From NCBI GenBank assembly GCA_946406115.1, contig OX291546.1, forward strand, positions 15,927,019 through 15,991,018: a stretch of 64,000 nt of DNA. The letters run 5' to 3'. The stretch comes from Apoda limacodes (taxonomy: Eukaryota; Arthropoda; Insecta; Lepidoptera; Limacodidae). Shown piece by piece: positions 45,229 through 56,500 of the stretch. The notes below the pieces were generated by a model. It was not told the DNA's origin, searched no databases, and saw only the letters and a program-made list of their open reading frames with translations. Each line of letters begins with the position of its first letter. Positions within the stretch are counted from its first letter, which is position 1. The translations under genes and the position numbers were made by a program.

Positions 45229-46793
45229 CAGCTTTATGTTAAAGAAAAGTTTTTGCATTATGAACTCTATATCTTTGTTATTATCCTTAAAAAAATCTAA
45301 ATATAATACTCAAACATAACAGACGGAAGTTTTTGTCCTTGTTTTAACAAAGTTCGAATCTGCATTTATCGCACACAACGACTTTCCTTTCCAGCCCGGA
45401 TTCTTGCGTCGCTGGCGCTTCTGTCCCCACATAGGAAAGTGCTCGACTCCAACACACCTGACGTCACGAGTAGGAAGAATAGCTACATTGGCTCTCATTC
45501 TTTTTGTCTCTATCAGATAATTACTTGCAGAAGACGGCCAGCGTTTTTTCTTATTCATTGATGAACCACAAATACAGAGGCTCTTTGTTTGAAATCTTTC
45601 AACTTCAGCGGCATAGCTCTTTGTCGCATCTCCCCAACTCTTCTGTATATTTATGGTGGCTATGTCTAGGAAATGGTAAAAACAGTCTTAAATACCACTT
45701 CTTTACCCTCATCTTTATTTTGTTCTTTCCTAGGAACCATATGCTGATTGTAGTTGCGTACAATTGTAGGGCAATCGATATTTATATATTTCTTTTGTTT
45801 TTTACAAAACCTCCTTACTTTTTGAATAGGCTCTTTTCCAACAAAAGATGAAGACAAACATCACTGGTTTATTGTCATACCACAATACTGTGACGATAAC
45901 TGTACCATTTACATTGCCTACCCATTCTTCTGAATATCCTTATTCCTTCTTGCTACTTCTTAGATCTTGCAATGATGGTATTTGTATAGATTTTCCTAGT
46001 CGTTCTTTGTTTACGGTTCCCGTAGAATATATTCCTTCATTGGCAAGATGCGTAATCAATTCAAGGCATGTGTAGTAGTTATTAAAGAATAACTTGTAAT
46101 TTTTATCCCTGGGAATAGACTTTGCAAGCCGGATAACAATGTTGGCACTTGCACCTAAATCAGGCTCATTAGGAAGCCTCAGATCTGGGTTATTCTCCAT
46201 ACCAGAGTATATTTCGAAGTCGTACGCAAATCCTCGATCATCACACAGCACTAACAGTTTATACCCCCATTTATGAGGCTTATTAGGTAGATATTGGCGC
46301 AGCATGTTAGGCCTTCTTCTTCGTCATCCGTATCACTAAACGTTTCAAAAAGTTTGTTGACGGTAGATCGAATCACGGCAATGTCATCGTCACTTTCAGC
46401 GCCTTCTTGTTCATCTTCACTACCTAATGGTAGTGGCAATATGCGCTGGATAAGGTTTTCTTCACCATTATCTAAAAAAAAACAACATCGCACCATTAGT
46501 AAACAAACCTGATATAAAAACAATTTATCCACTGTTGCATTCCGTAAACAACTATTTTTTATTATATTTTCAAATTGAATATATACGGCGCGCGACTAAA
46601 GTTCAAAATTTTCAATTGAATGACTGACTAAGCGAGATAGTGCTGCCATCTAATTTCAACGAATGCACTAAATGGGTGCCATTGCTTGTTGTCACTTTCT
46701 TTGCGTGATCATATATGTCGCTGCTTGGTTCAAATCAGAAAAAATATCAATTTTATTGGTTGTCCCACATAAGGGACTGAATACAGTGTAGGG
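45229..46793 (-). pseudogene. piggyBac-type transposase relic, internally deleted
   Basis: Minus strand. N-terminal acidic region (about 46430-46310, EQEGAESDDDI and FSDTDDEEEG), then a large deletion, then the catalytic core (46300-45940, LPNKPHKWGYKLLVLCDDRG, FFNNYYTCLELITHLA). After a frameshift come KVRRFCKKQKKYINIDCPT (about 45800) and, at 45558-45310, the C-terminal Cys-rich finger (RCVGVEHFP...CAINAD). This is the DDE_Tnp_1_7 order. The right end, CAGTGTAGGG|TTAA, has the CCCT terminus and TTAA target of piggyBac elements; the left end also abuts TTAA but lacks a CCCT terminus. The deletion and frameshifts make it inactive. Confidence 0.9.
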
Positions 46794-47120
46794 TTAATAA
46801 CGACACAACTATTTTTCTCAAAGGATTTACTTTCACATTTGTAAGCTGTCAAAAGTAGCGCAAAATACCCACTTCCCGAGATGGGTTTTTGGTAGCAACA
46901 TTTCGTAGCAAAATCGTTGAGAAAACGCTAAAAGTCCACATTAGATTTTGCTACCTAAAGTATGAAACGCAAACCGCTTACAATTTCTGCTAAGAAGTAG
47001 GCAAATGGAACGCCCTAAAAGCATGGTTCTTTGCGATCACGCTTCTGTATTTTAGGTGATACTAGTTTTAATAATTTTAGGTACGTAGGTTCCGTCAGTC
47101 TCATATAGTTGTGCAAATTT
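46794..47120 (-). repeat. right arm of the ~335-bp palindrome
   Basis: Inverted partner of 44890-45228. Its inner end is TTAATAACGACACAACTATT; with the left arm it forms a centre reading GTCGTTATTAATAACGAC once the piggyBac relic is removed. Confidence 0.93.
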
Positions 47121-47137
47121 TTTTTTTGATGGATCAA

Positions 47138-47470
47138 GCACACGGTTCGCCTGGTAGTAAGCGGTCACCGTGGACGCTTGTAACACCAAGGGCATCACTC
47201 GTGCGTTGCCGACGCTTCAAAAATCCAATAACTTTCTTGAAGAACCCCATACTGTAGTCCTTAGTGAAAACCTTGGCAGGGAGCTAATTGCACAACCCAA
47301 GCGTTCGCGAGAGGAAGTTTATTTGAAACCACGTGACATTATCGTGCCAAGTGGTCTAGTGAAATATAGCAGTTCTTCAATGCGGATAGGGGACAAATTG
47401 GCCTGCATAATTATATTTGTTGGTATTGAAGCATTCTTCTGTACGTTAGTACACACGGCCAAAACTTAGA
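47138..47470 (-). pseudogene. Jockey-like LINE C-terminus and 3' end, copy C
   Basis: It parallels 18150-18480 closely: AAGCGGTCACCGTGGACGCTTG, CTTTCTTGAAGAACCCCATACTGTAGTCCTTAG and CACAACCCAAGCGTTCGCG. The plus-strand open frame of 99 codons is the antisense of the LINE. Confidence 0.75.
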
Positions 47471-47474
47471 GTAG

Positions 47475-48985
47475 ACAACGTCAACTCGGTGCATTTCATA
47501 CAAAAATAAGTGTATATATTTAAAACACTACTGCACATTGTTATTGGCAGATTCATTTAATATCAAGCCAATAAAACCACACAAATAGGGCACTTCAATC
47601 AATAGATGTTAATGATCTGTTATGAGTTAATAACAAAAATTCAAACGGTTTAAAATGCCAATGGTGTAGGTACCTAAGTATTTTAGTCATCTGTACTAAC
47701 ACTTATTTCGTAACTTTAACTAAGTGCCCCGTCTTGCCCCATTTAACCCGTGATAGGTTTGCGTTTTTTCATTAAAGCAGTTGAAATCCTACCATGAGAA
47801 TTATGAACGAAGTCGTTAATATGTCACTGACTTCGATTCTATGAGGATATACCTAACAGTAAATATATGTATCTCGACCTCAAAATATCAAGATTATGTA
47901 AATTAAAATTAAAAAAACAAATTATCATGTACATGTTGTGTCATGTTTTTTAATGAGGTTTTTTGGGCACACATCCTAAGTGAAGATTTAATTTCTTTAC
48001 AGAAATAGTAAGTATTTTAAATATCGACTGGTTACATTTAATGGACCCCTGTAATTTGGTGGATATAGCTACTAGCTCAGTAAAGTTGGCCACCTACGAT
48101 AGCCCTGCCTTGTGGCACTCCGTAAGTCGATATCACAGAGGATCATTTGTGCACGTATCAGCGGCAAAAACCAAGCATTCAGAAGTCGCCATTTTTATAT
48201 TTCGGAACTTGTCTAAGACTATTGCTACTTTGTTTTTAATAATCAAACCAATCATGCACAAACATTAAAAGGTTGACAGTTATTACTGATGTAACAAGTA
48301 CCTCCCGCAAGTTCCCAGTTTTCAATATGGACCAGTCAAGGGATTGTAAATATGGACATGTTCTATATTAGGGACCAAACATATTTGGTTAATATTCGTT
48401 GGTTTAGCCCGCACCTACCTACAGGAATTTCTTGATTTACCAGGATATAAAGTATTTAAAGTTATATCTTTCCAGCTATATGTCTGTGTCAAAAATAAAG
48501 AATAGGTACACCGTTGCAACGTGAAAGATTGCCCCGCGGCCCACCAGCGTAATAGAGATTTATTTATTAAAGTTTGATGTACGGTAGATAAAAAATTGCA
48601 TTCTGCCAAACTGTGTGACAGTTTGTCGGCAGTAGCTCTCGTGGACAATCAATTTATCGAACTTATTGATATGAACTATTTACACATACTATGTTTCAAA
48701 TATCACTTAAACTAAAGTACCTGGAGGACCGAGCTACGCTCGTTTCTTTTTTAATAACGCCATCTATTATCAAGTAGCTTTATCGCTGCTGTTTGGTTAA
48801 AAATAATAGTATTACTACTCGCCAATAAATGTCAGTCATATTTTTCAGTTTATCAGTGCCTAACACGGATAAAACGACGTTTTCTGAAAATGAAACCTAG
48901 CTAGATCGATTTATCGCCCCCGAAAACCCCTACATACTAAATTTCAAGAAAATCGATGGAGCCGTTTACGAGATTTAGATTAAAA

Positions 48986-49016
<31 letters not shown>

Positions 49017-50170
49017 TTCAAGAATTGCTCGTTTAAAGGTATTAGATATCACTTATATTAATACTCAATATCACATAATTAAGAGTAAAACAGTAAAATT
49101 AACAAAGTAGATATAAGAAAATAACTATTATTTAATAAATAAAAGGTAAAAAGAAAGCAAAGGTAATATGTATCATATAATATGTAGCCATTATCCCGAA
49201 AGCAACGTGAAGCGATAACAAACAATAAAGCAGACTTTATGAGTATATAAGTTAGGTTATTTTTTTCTCGTTTTATGCATTCCGAGATTTTGCCAGAGTC
49301 CCCGCCACGTTCAGTTATCGCCGTGGGATTTACCTATACGGCAAGTCCTTGATTATACGATATAAGAAAGTGTACTATAGCTTTAGATATAGTTCGTCCA
49401 CGAGGAATTAGTTTCTTTAGACATTACACACACGATGTGAGATATTAGTTAAATGCTTCTTAACTACACGCCACTCCTTTGATTAGAAGGTTTAGGAGAC
49501 AAGTCCACCATGCTGGCCTAAATGCTAATTGGCGGACGTTGTTAGTGGCCACTGTTTTCAAGCCGCCCATAGTCAGAGGCCGACTTGGCTTAATGAATGC
49601 TGTCATATGACAAACAGCCAGGGCCGACGGTTTTGCGTGGCCTCCAAAACACGGAGTTTAGAAAAATATGCCACTATACATAAAACATGTAAATATATTA
49701 CGTGTAAGTTGTTTATTTAATAGACGATAAATACTGAATGGTTTGTACATTACAATTATTTCAGTTGAGAATATTTTCTTGTTTCATCTATGGACCTTAT
49801 ATATAAGCAATTAAACAACTTAAGGTAAAAAAATAATTTATTATCAATTATCATCCACAACCATTTACCCAAATAACCAACAGATCATATAAATATCGCA
49901 TTTATGCTTATATACAACTAAGTAACGATTACTTTAATCCTTTTACCCAAAACATTCGCCAATAAATTAAATATTCATAACTTATCAATATGACAAGTCA
50001 AAAAGGTAGGTTTATTCATGCATTAATTACTGACCGCTTAAAGTTCATGGTCACCAACCACTAAATAAAAAATAATAGACTTCCAACAACTGTTTTTTTA
50101 CTTATATTTATTTGGCCAGTATATGATCAGTACTGGGTTTAAGTCATAAGTTACAGGCGTCGGTTTTTTT
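47475..50170. other. no recognisable gene
   Basis: No domain or splice-supported exon. A (TA)n tract lies at 48986-49010. Confidence 0.4.
48986..49010. repeat. (TA)n microsatellite
   Basis: TA dinucleotide tract. Confidence 0.95.
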
Positions 50171-50176
50171 TTAATA

Positions 50177-50182
50177 TTTATT
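50177..50182 (-). terminator. HACD polyadenylation signal
   Basis: AATAAA on the minus strand, 77 bp beyond the HACD stop codon; the first canonical hexamer after it. Confidence 0.7.
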
Positions 50183-50258
50183 ACAGAATTGTTTTAATTG
50201 GCCAGTTATTACTTCACAAAGTACCTTAGTTGTGTTATCTTAAGATAATGCAGGTAAC

Positions 50259-50508
50259 CTAATCTGTGGCAACTTTTTTAAGCATTTTTCTTCTTTGAGT
50301 TAACATATGCCCAAAAAGAACAGGAAACATTGGAATGTACAATAACATGTAGAAGATTATGAAATAATAATAATCAAAAATGAAGTTGTAATTATTAGGC
50401 ATTGACATGCTAAACAGTTTCTTTTGCGCAACTTCACTGAGTGAATGGTACATGCAAAGTAGTTCTCCGGTGACTCCCAGTGGGTATAAGGCCAGGAATG
50501 TTGAATAT
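50259..50508 (-). CDS. Hacd: Hacd exon 4 (catalytic pair, stop)
   Basis: Acceptor TTTTACAG|A completes Arg148. Contains the Tyr156/Glu163 catalytic pair, the last membrane segments and a basic tail (RRKMLKKVATD) before TAG. Confidence 0.95.
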
Positions 50509-53500
50509 CTGTAAAATTTAACAGTATTATTAAAAATAAAATGGCAAGTAATTTCGACAGAAGACAATGACGACGCAATATGTAATTAAGTAAGTGAATA
50601 GTGACATTGTAATTTATGACCTCTTAAACATGAATAATTAGGACTGTTTTGACATCCTAAAACTAGTGGCACTTAACGAAATGAATAATTAAAAAAAATT
50701 ATTAGTCAAGCAAGCGAAAACTTCTTCCCTCATTACTGCAATTGTCCCGCTAAATTTTCTTCTGGCCCTTTATTTATGACCCCTATTTTCAAAAAATGTC
50801 CTCTACTCTTTACGTTCCAGGTCATTTACTACTTTATAGCTCTAATTTCTTCAGTTTAATCAGATTGTAGAAAATATATGTAAGTTTTTGTAGGAAGTAA
50901 TCAAAATGTACTATGTTATTGCAATTTGGAAATTGAAATTTACGGTTTTTTAGTTTATGGAATTTAACCAAAACTATCCGTGATATTAAAATCTTTTTAA
51001 ATATTATAGATTTTCATTATCGTATTTATTATTTATTTTAAATCTTGCGAATAATCAATAAAACGTCGTTTATAAAAAAACAACGAGTTATCAAAAGACT
51101 AATTTGAGCATCAAGATATAGTTATTGCCTATCAATAATTTTCAAAATAATCGCGAAATAGCCGTTTTGAAGATTCAACTAAAAATGTGTGCGAAAAACG
51201 GTTACATTGAAAAATAAATGTATTGAGTAGAATATCAACAATCGTGTTTCAACTTCGAGTGATTAAAGAATAAGAGTTAAAGTTTCCTGTGTCAAAATAT
51301 TACTATTGTTAACTTTATAGTGGTTGGTGGCGAGCTACCAGGGGATGCACAATGTGCAACCCGCCTTTGGTTGCCTGGTTTTGGTGGGGTTTTGGATGTG
51401 TGGCGCGCAAGTAGTACGTGTATGTGTATATACAAATTTGGATAGATATTGTGTACTTGGTGGCTTGGTTCCTGCATGACTGATTGGTAGCAGGTGTACA
51501 TCCAGGAGTTTCTTGTCACTTCTTCTCCCTTTAGCCTAGTTTCCGAAGTGATGGTAGTTTTAATGATCTGCATTTGTTGCCAGGCTGTTGTGTGGGAGCT
51601 CGGCCACTTGCGGGTGTGCGATGTCTGTTTGAATGTGTGTGCATATATGTATATATGCGTGATTGTGTGTAGCACCCGCTCGTGTTCGGAATCGTGCCGT
51701 TATCGGGCGGCCGAACGAGGATTGCGTTATATAGATAGGACCTATAAGTTAATTTACATATAAATAACATTGTAAATCTTGTAAATTAAGTGTTTTAATA
51801 CAAAACATGTATTTATTAGTTGATACACTATAATACTATGTTTCGTTTGTGATTTTACAAAGAGTACCTATTGGACGCCCGCAAAATAACAGTATTGTAA
51901 TTAGTTTGTAAAGCTAGTTGTAGTTAATTTACTTGACCATTCGAAAGTGTTCTTAGTACCTACTAAGGTAACCCATTTGAATAAAAAGATTTTGATTTTG
52001 AAATGCAAGCCAAAACCGATCTCTTATAATGGGGCAAATTTTTTGTTTTTATTATCATGTATTTGTTTGATACAATTGAACTGTGTGGTACAAACACTTA
52101 CTTAAGAATAGTTATAAAATTTACTAAATCAATTGATAAAACTAACCTGAGTACCAGTAAAAAAGGTGGCACTGCTTTGAATATATTCAAAGCATAATAT
52201 GAGTATCTAATGATCTCAGTGATGGACCAAGCAGTTATGCAAAGTGGCAGGCCTGGACTGATCGTAGCAGCGTGTGTCGCCAGCAAGGCTCCGAGTACTA
52301 GGTATACCCGGGAATACACTTGTGCGAGAGTCAGGAATACGCCAGAGGGCACAAGTCCAATAGCTGCATGTAAGATCTGGATAAACAATTCAAGTTTGTT
52401 AACGGTAAACATTGTATATTTTTTTCATACAAAATTGATTTGGCATAATCTAAGAAATTCCCTGAATACACATATACAGATTAAAAAAAAATACCGTTTG
52501 GCGTTTTTAGCATAAGATTTTGCTAAAACATTATTTTTTAAGTTGCTCCATATAAGAAATCCCAGCAACTTTGCCAATATATTAAAAAAAATGGCTTCTC
52601 AAAACCTCATGAAACCAAAAACGCCGAGCTCGTTAGTTTCTTTTTTTTTAAATAAAAAAAGTACAATTTAGGGAACTTCAGAGATTACGGTAAAGTTAAC
52701 CAAACTTTTTAATGAAAAAAAATTTGATGGCATTAAAACCCACTAAGAGTAATTTGAATATATCTGTAATAATTTTATTAATTAGTTATTGGAAGATGGC
52801 TGTGATCATAAATCTACTAATCTACACTGTCTACCACATACATAGTGGACTAACTCAGACAATGTATCAGCCTTAAGTTGATTAGGCTTGAATGACTTTT
52901 GTTTTTGGTTTCTGTTTATTTAGTTAGACCACTAAAAGTAACTGGTACTTTACTACTACTAGTATAACAAGTACTAATGAATAATCATCACATGGTTTTT
53001 ATTGTTTTTCTCATACAAAAAAAAATCATTTTGCAGATATACATTCATTAGTAAATTACATAACCTAAATGGGTATATAAGGAGCTTGCGGCCAAGTTAT
53101 TCGTGAGTTCAGATATGCATAGTCAATCAATGACAGGGGTGATCAGTCATTAGATGGGTCTATTGGTATATTTTCCTATGCTGCTTCATAAGGCATGTTA
53201 AACCGATGGTCCTGGGTGTTGTTAGTCGTTCAGTTCAGAGGCTTTATAGGGAGCTTGAAAACTTTGACAGTCAAGTGGATACTAGCTCAAGAACATCCTC
53301 CAATTAAGGCCTGTGATCCTGCAGTAGGGGTTTTCTGTCAAAATTATTGGAAACTAAAAAACACAGTGTAATCATATTTTTATAATAAAGGTAGGTTAAC
53401 CTTATTTTTTCTTACTTGTATTATCATGTAAACAAAACCACGTCTTACCAAAATTCCAAGATTCTGTCACAATCACTAAATATTACCTACCAAAAATTAA

Positions 53501-56500
53501 TTTGCGGCGAAAAACAAACACATAAAATAAACAATTCATAGTGTCCTTTTAAATACAATATTATTATTTTCGCTCTGTGGCCTTTATTGCCTTTAGCACA
53601 GTATTTCGCCAATGTCAACGTGGTGAGAGAAATCTTAACAAAATCGAAGTATTGAAAACACCTATTTCCACAGAATATAACAGATTCAACATTCGTAAAT
53701 TATTTTTGTCAATGGATCTTAGAGATGGGAAGAGCGACGGAATATAATGAATGATTTTTGATTTTAGATCTTTTATTACCATATGAGTGTTATATTTAGG
53801 TCTAAAGTTCTAAGACATATTAAATTATTTGAAAATAAAATACTTATTTACGTAAAACAACCCGATGCACCGACCCTACGATTTATTATCCATGTATCGG
53901 AATTAGAATAAAGTGATGATGATATTGATGACGAATCTGAATAAAAATAAATACCATTTTTTTTTCAAAACATAGTAAAAACTATGGTTCCATACCTCAA
54001 AAGCAAAAGGAAACCTCATAAGATCACATTGTTGTCCTCCTATCTGTCAAGACCCCTTTTTCCGGAACGCTTGAAGGGGTCAAGTTTAAATTAATATCAA
54101 ATACTAAGGTTTACGGTCTCCTTGAAGCTGTAAAAATATCAAGCTTCTAAGTTAACGCAATAAAAAAATACGGCTATTTTTGTCTTATATACTTCCTGTT
54201 GTCTTGAAGAATCATAAAAATTGACACAAAGCAAGGTCTTGTAGAAAATCCGAAATTCGTTAATTTGTAGTTATATCACATTAAAAAAATGGTTTGTCTG
54301 TCAAGTGCCCTTTTACTTATGAACGCGAACAGGTATTAACTTAAAATTAACATCAAATACTAAAGTCAACAGTAGCGTTTTTAACAAAAAATAATAATTT
54401 GTTTTCGGCCAAGTTTAAGACGGGCCGGAGCCATTACCATTTTAAATTACCGGTACGCCATTTAGCAATAGTATTAAGAGGCTCAGTAACACATTTGTTA
54501 GGGGAGTTCTCATACCAGAAACACATTTTCCTTGTTTTTGTTCTATTGTAAAAATAGTAATACATACAAACTTCAAACTTGTAGTTTAAAGAGTGTGAAA
54601 TCTAAAGTATATCAACAAATAAAAAAAACTGGCCAAGAGTGAGACGGGTTCAAGCCATTAATTTTTAAATAACGGTAAAGCGCTATCAAGCTTATTATTA
54701 AGAGATACAGTAAAGCTTTTGTTGGTTGGAAACAATATTCAAAGTTAAGCAACATCGTGCTTGGTCAGTACTTGGATTGGTGACCGCTTCACAGTACACT
54801 TTTTTTTTGTTTGTGTTCGTAAATTACGTAAATGGTGGTAGCTACGGAACCCTAGGTGCGCGAGTCCAATTCGCACTTGGCCAGTTGTTTTATAAACTGA
54901 TCTAGCGTCCAACACTGAAACTGGCCTGGCAACCTTGATCATCACTGCCAATTTACCATCTCACCGCTCACCATCGGCAGGGAATTAATCTCCATGATTA
55001 AATTTATGCATTTATTCAATGGAATTCATTTAATAGCTCAAAAGCCGATTTCCCAACACTAAAATTGTCTCTGGTCTACAATACGCTATATTTGTTTACA
55101 TGATAAAACAAGTTTCTGACTGTACAATAGCCATTAAAAAACAAGATTAAGATTTAGTAAGAAAAAATAAGGTTTACAGTATTTTTTTTTCAGTCTGAGT
55201 CAAATAGTAAGTCAGATTGTCTAACACACATTTGATACAGTAGTTCAAATTTGAACAAACTTATCACGATAAGTAGTCAGAGGTTATTCATTAAAGCAAA
55301 TATTTGAATACAATAGCTTCTGTCATGTTGAAACTGCTTATTATTGTACTCATTGACTTTTAGACTCAGGAATATTTAGGTGTTAGTGTTTTTTGTCATT
55401 TAAAATGTTGCTTTTTATTACCTCCAACAATGCTGCATTTTGAAATATTACTACAGTCCATTTAACTTCAGTCCAAAAGGTATCCAATGTGCCCCGATTT
55501 AGAAAGTGAGTTGCAGTCTTGTACAGCATATATGACCATCTGAAAATAAAGTACTTTCTGAATTATAATGGTAATAATAATAAAGTATGATTAAAAATAA
55601 ATTAAGTAATTGCCATTTTAAAATTTGATGAAAAATGGTTCTTAAAAGATAATGTCAGGAATTTAAACTATTCTGCTCTTTTCTGGCCATGTGTTAAATA
55701 ACCTTTTTACTTACATTAAATTATATTTAAATAAATAAATTTCAAGTCAAAATGGGTATACTCTAAGTATAAGGGCTTATTAAATATACATATTTCCAAT
55801 CTTTATCTCATTATGTTTCCATTTTACCAGCTACAGATCTATGACATATGAATATATTTTTTTCATGTAAAAATAGATGACAGAGAGGTTTAAATATGGA
55901 ACAGAGCATTAATAAATAAAATAGATTTCAGAAGAAAAGTAGTAAAATGGGCCCTCAGACCCTGACCAGCAAACCTCAACCTCAAACTATACTTTCAAAA
56001 ATTCCGACAACCTAAGAATATAAATATAACAGGTTGGACTTTGATAATTGAAACTCAGTTGAAAAGTATCAGAAACTTGTGGTGAATTTTCCTATATTTC
56101 TTCTATTGTTTGTGCAGTATTGTCCTCTTGACAGTTTTGCTATTTGATTTAGCGGGTTAAGACAAGAAGGAAACAGAAGAAATACCTATTATTCATTAAA
56201 AGTAAACGCAATCCATGTAGACTTTACTGATTGATTAAAAAAAATGTATGCCTTATTAAGGCTTCAGTGCGTGGATGGTTTGACTCCATGTTTTCATATA
56301 TTTTTGTTAATTTCTTAAGTATGTAGTTTCCTTCTCATTTATGTCATATGTCAATTTAACTGTCAGCTTTATTAGGTAATTGATTTTTGCTGTTTGGTAG
56401 ATTTCTTAACTAATACTTTTTGTAATACATAACAGAGTAGTTCTTTTAACCCTTTTTTGGTGATTTTTTTATTTTTTTGATCTTGATGTTCTTTGCTGTG

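Noticed and set aside
45504..46075. Plus-strand ORFs of 115 and 75 codons
   Set aside because: Antisense of the piggyBac transposase relic.
47170..47469. 99-codon plus-strand ORF
   Set aside because: Antisense of a Jockey-like LINE 3' end that recurs at 18150-18480; not a gene.
51494..51763. 89-codon ORF on the plus strand and overlapping minus-strand frames
   Set aside because: They lie in the CR1 3' UTR repeat; the second copy at 21.4-21.9 kb does not preserve the frames.
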